Shown: positions 10,548 through 20,577 of the stretch, one piece after another | Layout of the letters: every line of letters begins with the position of its first letter | Numbering within the stretch: the stretch's first letter is position 1 | Source: Gonapodya sp. JEL0774 | Taxonomy: Eukaryota; Monoblepharomycota; Monoblepharidomycetes; Monoblepharidales; Gonapodyaceae | DNA: 27,362 nt | Direction of reading: 5' to 3' | Assembly (NCBI GenBank): GCA_027604505.1 | Contig: JADIIX010000211.1 | Location: 912-28,273, forward strand | Position numbers and translations under genes: made by a program | Notes under the pieces: model-generated | Seen by the model: the letters and a program-made list of their open reading frames with translations, nothing else | What the model was told of the DNA's origin: nothing | Databases searched by the model: none

Positions 10548-13500
10548 CTACTTGAAAGATAATGTGCGGTCTAGATTGTATGCTGCCGAGATCAACGATA
10601 GGTGTGTGAACGCTTGGGGCAGATTGCCTATACCTTCTCCAGACCTCGTAATCTGCTCGCTGGAACATGGAACAGGATAAAATGCACAATAAATGCAAAA
10701 CGAGCAGCCTGTTACAAATGCAAAATTGCCACGAACCTGAACAAATGGAGGTGATTGCCGTAGCTCAGCATCATCTCAAACATTGTAGCAGCTGTCTCCA
10801 ACAGCTGAGGCTCGTTCTTCCCAGATCGGGTCAAAGCTTCGATCAACCAAAAAGTGCACATGGAGAAGGACCCTTCCTCCGAATGGTCAAACCCGTCGTC
10901 CACAAGCTTAAAGTTGTATCGGTTCACCAGTCCGTTGCTGCACAGTCCACCCTGCTCGATGGGTCGACTTATTGCTTTGATTGTATTGAGCATGCGAGGA
11001 TCTGTCGGCGACGAGAATAGAACTAAAGGCTATTTGATAGGGGAGGAGTGAAGTGAAGTCAGCGGGAAGCATAATGTAAGGCACGAGAAATAGCCAAAAC
11101 AGTCTTAAACGAGCGTACCATGATCAAGACAGCTGCATCCAGAACCCCGGCATCTCTCCCTTCAAAGCTTTGCGTGAAGGTTTGTTCCGTCGTGTTGTAG
11201 CCCTTCTCCATGATCGCCTGTTTCATTAGAAAATTGACATATGAGAATGAATGCACGTCACGAAAACCATTTACTACTGTGTGTCGCCGCACCTCGTAAA
11301 TTTCATCTCGAGTGCGAAGCCAGTCCATTCTATCAGGACAAGGAAGCGACCGCTTGTCGGCTAGCCGGAGTCCTCGACTAGGTCGTTGAGTAGAACGTGA
11401 GATCCGGCGTTTGGTGCAAGCAGTAATGATCATTGGAAACGTTGTTTGTACCGCAGCCACTCACTCCACTGCAACCCAGCACATGATCTTCGAGTACAAA
11501 AAATTCTGAGGAGCACTCCGCACTTCCCATATCGAGAGATCGGCGCGCCTCCAATTTCGCACAACGTAGTTGACGAGCTGGCGCACGTCACACCAGAAAT
11601 CTGACCGGCTCACGAACAAAGTTCGGTCAGCTCAACCCTCCCGAAAGACCTACTAGATTGTCTCCTCCTACCGTATCCGAGCGGACTGTGGAACTTGTTG
11701 TAAAGGTAAATTGCGTCGAGCAGGGCTCCGTAGATGTCCAGTTGGAGATGGTTGCTGGCACCGTTGCCGATTCTCACCGGTCGGGAGTTTTGATACCCAC
11801 AAAGGTGGCTGAGTTCGTATTCTTAGAAGAGTGTGCGTTGAAATTCTTTGGGTCAAGAGCTTCGCCATTCATCTTTGGAGGAAAGTGATCTGAAAGTCTT
11901 ACCAGGAAGCTCCTTCCCACCGTCAATGGTATACATAATTTGCAACGATCCATCTTCATTCCTGAAAAAAATCAAAAATTCTTTTAAGTGCAAATTGCGT
12001 CGCGTTTCTGATCGAAATGCCCATCTCGCCTGTTCTCGCAGATGTTTTCTATGAACTTCATGTAACCCTCAGCTTCCTCGATAAAACCAAGACGAATGAA
12101 CGCATAAATACAAAAAGCAGAATCACGCATCCAAATGTATCTGTAATCCCAGTTTCGCGGTCCTCCGAGTGCCTCGGGAAGTGAGAAAGTCGGCGCTGCG
12201 ACTACCGCTGACCCAAACGCAAAGGCTTGTTGTAATTGTGAAGATCAACATGGCCTTCAGAAGTACACACCTCCGGTTGGTGCATAGACAAGAAGCTTCA
12301 ATGTCAAGGCAGACCGGTCGACTATCTCTCGCCATCGACCAACGCTTTCGATTTGTGAGTGTTGGTTGGAAGATATTGTGTGAGTTGGCAAACCTACTCA
12401 CTAGCTGGATTTTGAAATCCATCGGTGCCAGAACTGACGTGTTTCTCGTAGTAAGAAATCGAGCACTCCTTTTGTTAAAACAGGTTCGGGATGACCTGTC
12501 GTACGGGGGATAAGCGAATCCAAAACCGCATTTCCAACCACACTGTCTTTGAACCTTACCCTTTTTCGGCAGCTCACGCAAAATAAACGTTACACGCTGT
12601 CCTTCGGTCATTTCAAACCTGGTCACCACGCCGGGAGAAAGAAGCCCCTGTTCACCGCGATCTTCAAGTTGCCAATCAAAATGAGCAAATTTGTTAAGTC
12701 CATGTTCGGTAGGTGTGAAGGAAATGAAGTATCGCAGTTCGAGGACCAGTTTTTCACTAGTAAACAGTATTCTAAAGCGCCCTCCTCGGTGACGACTGCC
12801 GTCCTATTTGAATCAGATGATCTCCGTTGAGGAATTTTGAAATGCAAATGGTCATGTGATACAATATCCACTACTCACTGGGTCTTCCTGCATCGGTCGA
12901 AAGTCTGCATCCCCCTCACGGACATCCAATAGTTCTACCTTGTGTGCTGAGCGACAATAATCAAAGGCAGGAAATAATTCCAAGTTCACGGGAACTTTTC
13001 CACGAAGCACGTCGGTCTGCCGGATCAACCACGGAAGAAGTACTTCCGAGTCCGGAGTAACCATCGGCATGTAATCTGTTACTTGTAGAACTCCTTCTTC
13101 GGAGAGAAAGCGTGTGGAGAGAACGTTGGTGTTGGGGAGATAGTTTTGTTTGTGAACCCATCGCGTTCTGGACTCGTCGAACACAGGAGATACCGAGAAG
13201 TGGCCTCCTGTAAAGTATGCGCGCGGTTTCAAGCATGAATTGTGGGTTGTGTAAACGGAACAGCACGGGGGCGTGACCCTTCAACTGTGAACGAATTCCC
13301 CAGCAAGAGCTTGCTTACCTTTTTGCTTATCGAGTAATCGAAGAAATATTGTTGGGGAGTCGAATTTCGGGAAGCACATAAAATCTATGCTCCCATCGGT
13401 TCCCACAAGAGAGACGGTTCTCTGATTACCGATAACTCCATAATTCTCGAGGGGAAGATAGCCCTATGTAGACAAGCGTGACAAATTTACGGATGGGATT

Positions 13501-13656
13501 ATCAAATCGCGGTTCTTGGGTTCGACCATTGTTGTTCCTTCTCCCAAACCATGACGTCATTGTCACTACACTCACGCGAACACGTTCTCTCGACTTGCAT
13601 TCGTCCTCAGCTGGCTCATTGAGTAAAATTCCTTTTTGGCTTGCAACTTTTGGCAT
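10548..13656 (-). CDS. Glycoside hydrolase family 15 enzyme (glucoamylase/trehalase-like), 14 exons
   Basis: Exons: 13656-13576, 13463-13319, 13207-12879, 12803-12560, 12495-12402, 12344-12271, 12207-12030, 11961-11903, 11821-11672, 11600-11465, 11377-11293, 11217-11119, 11029-10737, 10659-10548; 692 residues with every phase consistent. The whole GH15 pattern is present: [20 protein letters not shown] and [18 protein letters not shown] near the N-terminus, [82 protein letters not shown] (Glu about 477, the position expected for the general acid), [10 protein letters not shown] and [18 protein letters not shown] at the C-terminus, preceded by SEQITRSGE which supplies the second catalytic Glu candidate. 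These enzymes invert terminal alpha-glucosidic bonds in maltodextrin-like glucans or trehalose; which one cannot be decided. There is no signal peptide, so it is probably intracellular (reserve carbohydrate turnover). Intron 7 is GC-AG; two introns end in AAG. Confidence 0.95.
11962..12029 (-). other. GC-AG intron in the GH15 gene
   Basis: Donor reads CAG|GCGAGA, acceptor TTTTTTTCAG. No GT occurs between the family block [17 protein letters not shown] and the next block [18 protein letters not shown] that would keep the frame. The GC site gives a 68 nt intron, the usual size here, with the required phase 2 (AG+G gives Arg, ENR|NEDGS). Confidence 0.75.
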
Positions 13657-14370
13657 CGAAACTACTGACGTCCGTGGGTTTCCGGGTGGAAATATCGACA
13701 AGTAAAAATAGCGCGCATTGCTGATCACTGATCACCAGAGAGCCACCTTTACCTCAATCTCACTTGTTTTGAAATATCGATTTGCGAAATACAATGTTTG
13801 CCCCCTTCAAAACTTCTCTCGCAGAGAAAGGAGTGAAATCAAGATGCTTTGGCCACAAGAGCAGCAGGACAGACAGAGAGGACAGGTACATACAAGGTCG
13901 TCGGTCTGTTTCTGCACCCCGTTTTCATTAATGTGGTTCCCATTAATGCGATACTGCTTAGCACATATCTCACTCCCGAGTACGACGGTTTGTGGTATCC
14001 CCATCGAATCGGGTTCAGGCCGTTCGTTGCTTGGTGAACATGACCACCAAACAGCACCGTTGCTTGAATCCACCTGGTCCCCGGTCAAATATCAATGCTT
14101 TCAACCCTTCAACGAGCAAATTTGGCTGGACTTTTGGACTAAAGACCATCACCGAGCAAATAATGTGTGCACATTTGAACATCATACACAAACGAGTCCA
14201 TTCTCCCATCAGTCACTCCCCTTAACCGTTATCCATGCTACTTCATATAAGCCGCGCCCCTGATACTACGCCACCACTCCACCGTTACGGTACGGTTTTG
14301 TCTTGTCACGTGATCTCCCATTCTCCTGTGTCTCGGGTCAAAAGGTGAACCAGTCTTGTCCGGGCATTGT
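13657..14370. other. Intergenic upstream of GH15; unassigned open frames only
   Basis: Should include the GH15 promoter. A minus-strand frame at about 13839-14057 contains FGGHVHQATNGLNPIRWGYH and looks protein-like, but a plus-strand frame over the same bases is also open (13718-14263). I see no family motif or clean splice continuation on either strand, so no gene is called. Confidence 0.35.
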
Positions 14371-14561
14371 CCTGTCCCAAACGTACTGGATGTACGCCCA
14401 AGCCAGGTTGCGTAAGAGCACAAACCACACATGGCCCGTCCAAAACGTGCTGGATGCACGCCCAGGCCGGGGTGTGTAGCAGAGCTCAAACCACACATGG
14501 GCCCATCCCAAACGTGCTGAATGCACGGCCAGGATGGGGTGTGTAGCAGAACTCAACCTGG
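14371..14561. repeat. Tandem repeat, about three units of 61-66 bp
   Basis: Units lie at about 14371-14434, 14435-14500 and 14501-14561. Each starts with a (C)CCAAACGTGCTGGATGCACG-like block followed by GCCAGG, a GGGGTGTGTAGCAGA-like block and CTCAAACCACACATGG. The second and third units are closest; the first is more diverged and the third is truncated at its right end. Minus-strand open frames through it are a by-product of the repetition. Confidence 0.85.
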
Positions 14562-14846
14562 ATGCCACCGACCGTCTCACAAGCGAGTGGTCGTCGATCG
14601 ACGGTGAACGTGAGGGGAGTTGCGGCTCGGAGTTATGTCAACTAAAGTGACGCCGCGCAAATCGCATAAAAGTTGAGATTAAGATACCACGCGGAGACTC
14701 CACGACAGCACGGTAATTCTCACCGGTAACATAATGAATCGTACCTATCCACTGCATCACGTGAATAAAAAACGTGCTCCCGGCACGGGATGGGGGTGGG
14801 GATTCGATGTGGGCGTCGTCTTCAATATAGGGGGTTATAATTGACG

Positions 14847-15131
14847 GAGAGTCCGGTGAGCGGGATCAACAACTTCGACCTATTGGCACGGCATTCATAC
14901 CTTTCTCTCATTCAAACCCACCGCCGATCCACGCAATCCCGAAGAGGAGACGCTGCACGCAGCATCTTTGGGGCATGATGGAATCGGGACCCGCTAAGGT
15001 TCCTGACAAGCACACGGAACGTCGGGTAAGGTGTACAGAGAGTCATGTGAGCTTAATCAACAACTTTGATTCATTGCGCACTGCACACATACCTTTCACT
15101 CGCTCGCGACCCACCTCCGACGCGCGATCCC
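14847..15131 (+). repeat. Diverged direct repeat (14847-14940 and 15038-15131)
   Basis: The two about 94 nt segments start with GAGAGTC, share a GTGAGC donor-like hexamer, then ATCAACAACTT, then CATACCTTTC and ACCCACC, and both end in ATCCC or AATCCC. They are offset by 191 bases with small gaps and roughly two-thirds identity by eye. The conserved GTGAGC in both copies suggests that duplicated 5' exon/intron boundaries or leader sequence may be involved, but this is inference. Confidence 0.55.
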
Positions 15132-15161
15132 TATCCCAGGAGATACCGGCAACTTTGGTTT

Positions 15162-15749
15162 ATGTTCTTCACCGTGTGGCTCACACCACTCGCTCGATCG
15201 GCAACACCCCTTCCTCCTTGTTCTCATCCAAATGTCACCTCCCTCCTCAGCAACAGCAATCCCGCCTACCCAGATTTCTGCGTAGAGGCAACTGTAGGTT
15301 TCCGACGATAACCGCAATACAGTCTTTGAGGCTGTCCTCAAATCTCGCCACTGCAACTTCTTCACTTGTCCGACTGGTGCATCGCCGAATAACTTTGAGG
15401 TCCAAAAATACGCGGTTGGTGCACCTGATGGACCGCTGGGGTGTTCTAGAATCAAATGCCTCATATGGACGAGTTACGACCTGAGCGTTCACAAGAACAC
15501 ATACGGGAGGTCGCAATAATCAGTGCACCAAGCTCTCTGGCAACAACCACATTCACAAGTCCCTCTCGCACAGTGTTACCGTGCCGACTGTGGTCGATTA
15601 CTTTCATCTCAGGATGGCTACGATTTTTGTAAGTTCTTCATTAAGTAGTTTCCCGAGTTATTTCGTCTTGGAACTCAATGGATTATGAATTCTCTTGTTT
15701 CTGATTGCAGTTTGTGGTGAACATCCCGCACAATCGCGAGTGTCATTAA
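15162..15749 (+). pseudogene. Candidate small secreted cysteine-containing protein gene with two frame breaks
   Basis: Frame a from ATG 15162 begins with a short hydrophobic stretch MFFTVWLTPLARSA like a signal peptide, then PLPPCSHPNVTS and PDFCVEATVG. Frame b (from about 15294) continues with NRNTVFEAVLKSRHCNFFTC, ASPNNFEVQKYAVGAPDGPL and GCSRIKC. Frame c (from about 15509) gives RNNQCTKLSGNNHIHK and VVDYFHLRMATIF. An intron at about 15630-15710 with perfect GTAAGT donor and TTGCAG acceptor then joins to the short end FVVNIPHNRECH and stop at 15749. Each change of frame is +1. I do not recognise the family. Options: a pseudogene with two one-base insertions, unrecognised splicing, or chance. 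A competing 170-codon plus-strand frame (14975-15484) is open too but is R/S/T/P-rich like a shadow frame. Confidence 0.35.
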
Positions 15750-15876
15750 GTTCAAGAGATAACGTAAAAAAAAAAATGAATTTCCACAAATGGAGATGGT
15801 TGAACGTGCGAAGTGGTCCGCAGGGCCATATTTGCATCAAAGAAGTGTGCGATATGTGTATGAAGTTACCTCCGAG

Positions 15877-16017
15877 AGGTGCGGACTCGATGGGGACCAG
15901 TCGAGACCTCTCCGAGATAGCGTCATACGCGAGCAAAGTGAAAAGAGATAGCGCAACAGCCTCGGGAAGCCCTTCGTCGAGGATGTGGTGGGATGAGCGG
16001 GTAGCTGACTGAGACCG
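15877..16017 (-). CDS. Possible isolated exon of an unknown minus-strand gene
   Basis: Between a CTCAG acceptor-like site near 16018 and a GTAACT donor-like site at 15877 the minus strand encodes HHILDEGLPEAVALSLFTL and LAYDAISERSRLVPIESAPL, which reads like globular protein. I could not connect it to flanking exons: upstream candidates are MPIVSLVISLAGYIVRWFA near 16.2 kb, a membrane-like segment, and CGCLFVVGRDSGKF near 16.3 kb in another frame. The plus strand is also open here (15695-16012). Low confidence; no function assigned. Confidence 0.25.
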
Positions 16018-17025
16018 GACTCTAGTATATTGCTGTCAGATCGAGTCTTCGATGATGCTGATGTCCGAGCATTACTTTCCACCGTTGAAGTAGTCGTTCC
16101 GTCAGTCAGGCTATCCTTCAAGTTGAGGTTTAGTTTGGTTTTTGGCATTGGATGGGTCAGGAAAGGTGACATCGTCACTTGCAAACCACCGCACAATATA
16201 TCCGGCGAGGGAAATCACAAGCGAGACTATCGGCATCATTTCAGCATTCTTATTTATCACTTTCCAAAGGTGCAACTTCCTCTTTCGTTTGATTCCGAAA
16301 CTTCCCAGAGTCACGACCAACGACAAACAGGCATCCACAAGTGTTCTGCTGTCTTTCTAAATCATCGAGTGTTTTTCATAATGCTCGGCTCGACAATGCA
16401 TTACAAGATCCAAAGCTAGCTCCGGCATTTATCATTGTATGACGGTGTATGGTACAGAAGTAGAGGCTGAATGTGCGATATCGGGGAGAGAGGTTTGCAC
16501 GATCATCGAATTCATTTGCAGTTTGAGTATGGTGAACGAGATTGCTTTATATCCCAGAACCCGAGCAGGTTGCGTTCGCGGTTGACGTCATATGCTGCCT
16601 GGACTTGCACTGAAACAGCCAGGATGATCATTGTTCAAAACCCGAACCATGGATGAACTGGAGGACGACCAGAGCAGCATATGTCAATCAATATGCTCTC
16701 AAAATAAGACAAGTATGATCTTGAGAATGCCTGCCTCGATGTGGATTGCAGCCATCTTTCAACGTGTCCGGAATTCCAATTTCAACCTCCCGCAACCGAC
16801 GTGACAACTTGGGGAGAGTAGTCGGACGCAACTACAAGAACATCTTCATATGGTAGGGATTCTTGAAGTGGTTAGAGATCAAAGTATGCTATTCCGATTG
16901 CAGCATGAAGATCAGGGTAACCTTGTCCAATGTTTGTTCTTCTCTTAAAACACCTCGAAGTCAACTGATGCACTATAGCAACACACTAAGCCTTTTGCGC
17001 GTACGCGGCGCAACGAGCACCTATG
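16018..17025. other. Unresolved region downstream of the SGNH gene
   Basis: Scattered protein-like minus-strand scraps occur: a hydrophobic start MIILAVSVQVQAAYDVNRER near 16.62 kb, MNSMIVQTSLPDIAHSAS near 16.5 kb, and RDSGKFRNQTKEEVAPLE ending at a stop near 16.24 kb. They lie in different frames and I cannot link them by convincing introns. They may be parts of one small gene or remnants. Confidence 0.25.
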
Positions 17026-18485
17026 CTAGCCCTTCGAATCTGGAGATGTGTCCGCCGCCTTCGGGTTACCAGCACCAGCCTGCCCCGCAAACACAGCAAA
17101 CTCAATCTTCACCATCCCGTGTACCACGACATCGAACAGATCTTTTGAAGCACGTTTCGACCCCTGTGTTTGACCGACAAGTCGATATTTCTTGTGAGTC
17201 ACGAACCCACCAGACACACCAACATGCCAAGCACGATGCGACTCACTTTCGTGCTAAAAGTCACGCCGGCGCTTATATTTTCGAGTGTGCCATATGTTGC
17301 GGCGTAATAGCCGGCTGCTTGGTACTCGTAGTTATTATGTGTATCGAGAAGGATCCCCCGAGAGATGTATGGATCAGTGCTGGTGGAGAGCAAGAAGTCC
17401 AGGCATACGTTGGGTATCAAGGGAGGAAGGAAGTGTACGTCACTCACTTTTCCCTCAACCATGTCTCGAGCATCCTGCAACGTTCTCCATTTCTCCGTTC
17501 ACCTTCCTCGCCGAGTACGAGCGCATCAAATTTTGTTGGAAAAGTGCATACATACACCCGTCGCGGGCGGCTTAGGTGGTTGGAGGTTTCGGGATGGGCA
17601 AGGGCTCGGGCGAGCGTGGTGATGTTGGACAGGGTTTCAGAAGGCGGGATGGGGGGCGGGGGATTTAACTTGGTGGAAGATCGAGGGGTGGTTGGAGCGG
17701 CGGAGGAGGTCGGCGTGACTGGTTTGGAAGGTGTGGAAGACGTGTTGGACACAAACTGACTGAAACTGGAGAGAGAACATACACGAATGTATTTTGAGGT
17801 CAAATAAGGGTCCCGAATGCGCGAGCATAAACAAAGTTTTTTCCATAAGTACTCACCGTTCATCGTCACGGCCGAGCATTACCACGACGATTTCGGCATC
17901 GCTCCCAAATGGGGTCTCGAAAATTTTATGAAAGAGGTTAGGCGCGGTCGGATTTCCAGGCTGAAGAGCGACGCGATTTGAATCGCGTGAACAAGGCGTC
18001 GCGAGATGGAAGACAGCTCTATTTGGTGGGTTCCAGACGGGTGGGATACATACTAAACCTCACATCTCGGTAGTCTGGATGCCAGTGCCGGCTGGTGGTC
18101 CCCGGTTCTCCCGCATTGACAACAGTCCACGTTTGTCGGAGAGATTTTCCGGCGAGCGGGCGCATATAGGAAGTGAAGTGGTTGGCAAGGCCTAGAGTAC
18201 GTGGAGTCCCGAACATGCAAACAACGAACAAACTGAGGACCACACCACAGCGATTGACCAGATCCATCTCATCTTCGATTGCGCACCGCCAATGCTAAGT
18301 AGTCCTCCCGCATCGCCAACCCCCGCTGCCAATGAATCGCCGATGAAAATGATCTTGTGTCTATAGTCGTTCACGAACGGCCGAAATGTAGCGATCCCCC
18401 CCGAGGCTATTCGATTGAATCGGAGGTAAAGGAGGTGCAAGAGAAAGAATATCTGGGAAAATAGATAGCTGATGGGGTTGGCCAT
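17026..18485 (-). CDS. SGNH/GDSL-type hydrolase, 6 exons
   Basis: Exons: 18485-18287, 18191-18064, 17960-17857, 17765-17448, 17379-17247, 17163-17026; 339 residues, phases consistent. Block I is KIIFIGDSLAAGVGD (nucleophile Ser about 51), followed by NHFTSYMRP and VVNAGEPGTTSRHW, then AEIVVVMLGRDDE (the position of the GxND block, here GRDDE) and a C-terminal LLDTHNNYEYQAAGY with the Asp and His of the triad. The family hydrolyses esters (lipase, esterase, acetyl-esterase). A hydrophobic N-terminus (ISYLFSQIFFLLHLLYL) suggests a signal anchor or signal peptide. A Ser/Pro/Thr-rich insert (about residues 150-190) precedes LSNITTLARAL and VYVCTFPTKFDAL. An in-frame ATG at 18533 would add 16 residues; 18485 was chosen because it places the hydrophobic segment at the start. 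A 298-codon antisense frame over this gene is a shadow. Confidence 0.85.
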
Positions 18486-18533
18486 GTTGGAAGAAGAACA
18501 TGATATGTCAGGTAGGAAGGAAAGTAACCACAT

Positions 18534-20577
18534 AAATATGCACAGTGATAATCATTCATCTGTCACAGCAACCGCTTACCGTCTGGTGTGGAAGGCTTAG
18601 AGATGAACGGCTCGTGACGCAAAAATGCAACATGGGATGGGGGATATGTGAGAAACAGCTGAGAGTGTAGAAAAAGCGACTCGAACACGATCAAAAACAG
18701 CTTGAGGACCCCTCATTGAATGTGAAGACCAAGGAAGAATGGAGAAGAGACGGAGCCTTCAGATCATGGGACTTCTACTACTTCCGCGGAACATCGAGAC
18801 CTTCAGATAACATGGAGGAGAATCATTTCGTATGAAAAGACTATTCCATAGTACTCGCTACTCAAAAATATATTATGGTTCTTATTTTCCACTCAGCCAT
18901 CATACTCAACTGATTTGAGTCATGCCCACCTGCGTTAAGCGAGGTGTTGGTCCGTCCCACGAACTCAAAATCAAGACTGAACAGGTCGCTGAAACCGAGA
19001 GAGTTTCGAAAGACTTCACTCAAGACTCTTTGGAGGTGATCGCTTAATTCGCTGGCAGGTTTTAGCCTTCGGAGCCGGTGATGATGCGCGATGCTGACTT
19101 GGTTTATACTCGTCACGCAACTCCAGTCGCATGCTACTTCCAGAGTTCTACGCGGAAAGTCTTTCGACTCCATTAAGGGGTTTAATCCTTTTTCTGAGGA
19201 ATACTCGGTCGGTGTTGTCAAACAACGATCAGAGCGGACAACGACTCCTCTCATAGTCTTGTCCGTTTCACCGCTACAGTCGTATCCGTCTCGTCCACGC
19301 ACCGACCATGAGCCCCACCTGATTGACCCTCGAGAATTTCCGTTGTCTTTGGCGCTTCCGCAACCCGATCACGCAAGCCCTGGGCCACCCTCCACCTCTA
19401 CGACACTTGATCAAAAACGAGCATCTAACCATGGATCAGGGTGGGGAAGGCATGGGGATGGGCCGAGGCAGTATGCGGAACCAGGTGTTGTAGCGGCGGA
19501 GGAACGGGAAGGAATGGAGGTGGAGGAGACTGATGTGGATGTGGGCGGAAGAAGTGAGAAAAAAACCGCGGAAGAGAGAGATGGATTGGTAGCCTCGACG
19601 TGAGAGAGTGGAGGCAGAGCAGGAGCGTAAACTGCCCTAGACAAACCTATCAGCTATATGAGACAAACTGCCCGTCGCCATAACGTGCCTAACCGACTAA
19701 AACTTGGTGCACTCACTTCAAGGTTCTACCGACACCTGAACTGGCTGTTGCGGCACGGGCAACCAATTGCTCGCGCATGGAAGCGGACTTGATCGAGGTA
19801 CGTGTCGGAGACACCGTGGTCAAGGAGAGTTGTTTGCGTTGGGAGATCACTCTTATTATACGGGTGTGTGGATAGTGACCGACATTTTCTACGATTGACA
19901 ACCCTTCTTGTGACACTGGGCTTTACAATACATTGTCACCATCTCCGGCCTGCCGTGGAAGTTACTTGAGCCGTCCCACCGGTAAACCCACTCCAAGTAC
20001 ACCACTAAGCACTCCTGTGTATATCAAAATAGTTCTAAGAGCAAAGGAACAATGTGATCTGCTATCTGGCGAGAAATGTGAATCTGAACAATGAAAGAAC
20101 TGAGTGGAGGGAGCTTTTCGGATGAAAAAACCATTTCCTGCGAAGAACACTAAGTAACACATTTAGATTTCCGATATTCAGGAAAAATTTTCCGCATCTC
20201 ATGGACTGAGAACGCTTCCGTCGTGCGAGACTCACATGATTACGCCCCAACTTTCCGTGATGTCGGCACCCGGCGAGTTGCTCGTGTGCGTGTGTGTCCC
20301 CGGATCGACAGGTTCCCGGATCGAGTGGTTAAATCTGTGTCCGCGAAACGGGGAGAGCTGTCAGTGCGCCGTGCCCACCTATCACGAGTTATCGGACATA
20401 GTTCATGCTGGCTCGAGCTCCCTTCAGGGACTATTAGTGGCCATGGTGCTCAGGTTTCTAAAACGTTGAAAATTAAGCGAAATATATTAACTGAGTTGTG
20501 GAACTCTATGGAACACTCCGTTACAGTGTGGAATCCGGGTTCCTGTTCTCTCCAACTTTCTACGAGATCCTCCTCCT
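18534..20577. other. Poorly resolved 2 kb between SGNH and ABCG genes
   Basis: Contains the SGNH promoter side and the ABCG 3' flank. The best coding hints are on the minus strand, listed separately at 18862-19779. Plus-strand frames at 19091-19603 and 20223-20591 are open but lack motifs. A hydrophobic minus-strand stretch TILIYTGVLSGVLGVGLPVG near 20.0 kb could be one membrane span but is not linked to anything. Confidence 0.35.
18862..19779 (-). CDS. Possible minus-strand gene, structure unresolved
   Basis: A possible first exon starts at ATG 19779 (MREQLVARAATASSGVGRTL, a mitochondrial-presequence-like peptide) and ends at a good GTGAGT donor near 19716. After a phase-0 acceptor in GTTTGTCTAG the frame reads GSLRSCSASTLSRRGYQSI. 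A long minus frame at 18862-19302 includes RRTLEVACDWSCVTSINQVS and LSDHLQRVLSEVFRNSLGF and ends in a stop at 18862. The middle could not be joined without guessing. Family not recognised; the plus strand over part of it is open for 170 codons, which lowers confidence. Confidence 0.22.

Noticed and set aside
14975-15484. 170-codon plus-strand open frame
   Set aside because: Rich in Arg, Ser, Thr and Pro with no motif; other frames of the same bases read more like protein.
15290-15520. Euplotes-like programmed +1 frameshifting at TAA codons
   Set aside because: The other genes here use standard stops and normal frames; two indels or mis-splicing is simpler.
16863-17759. 298-codon plus-strand open frame
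   Set aside because: It is antisense to the SGNH hydrolase exons, whose motifs and phases are convincing; composition is that of a shadow frame.
19091-19603. 170-codon plus-strand open frame
   Set aside because: No motif; low-complexity second half; minus strand offers competing splice-bounded frames.
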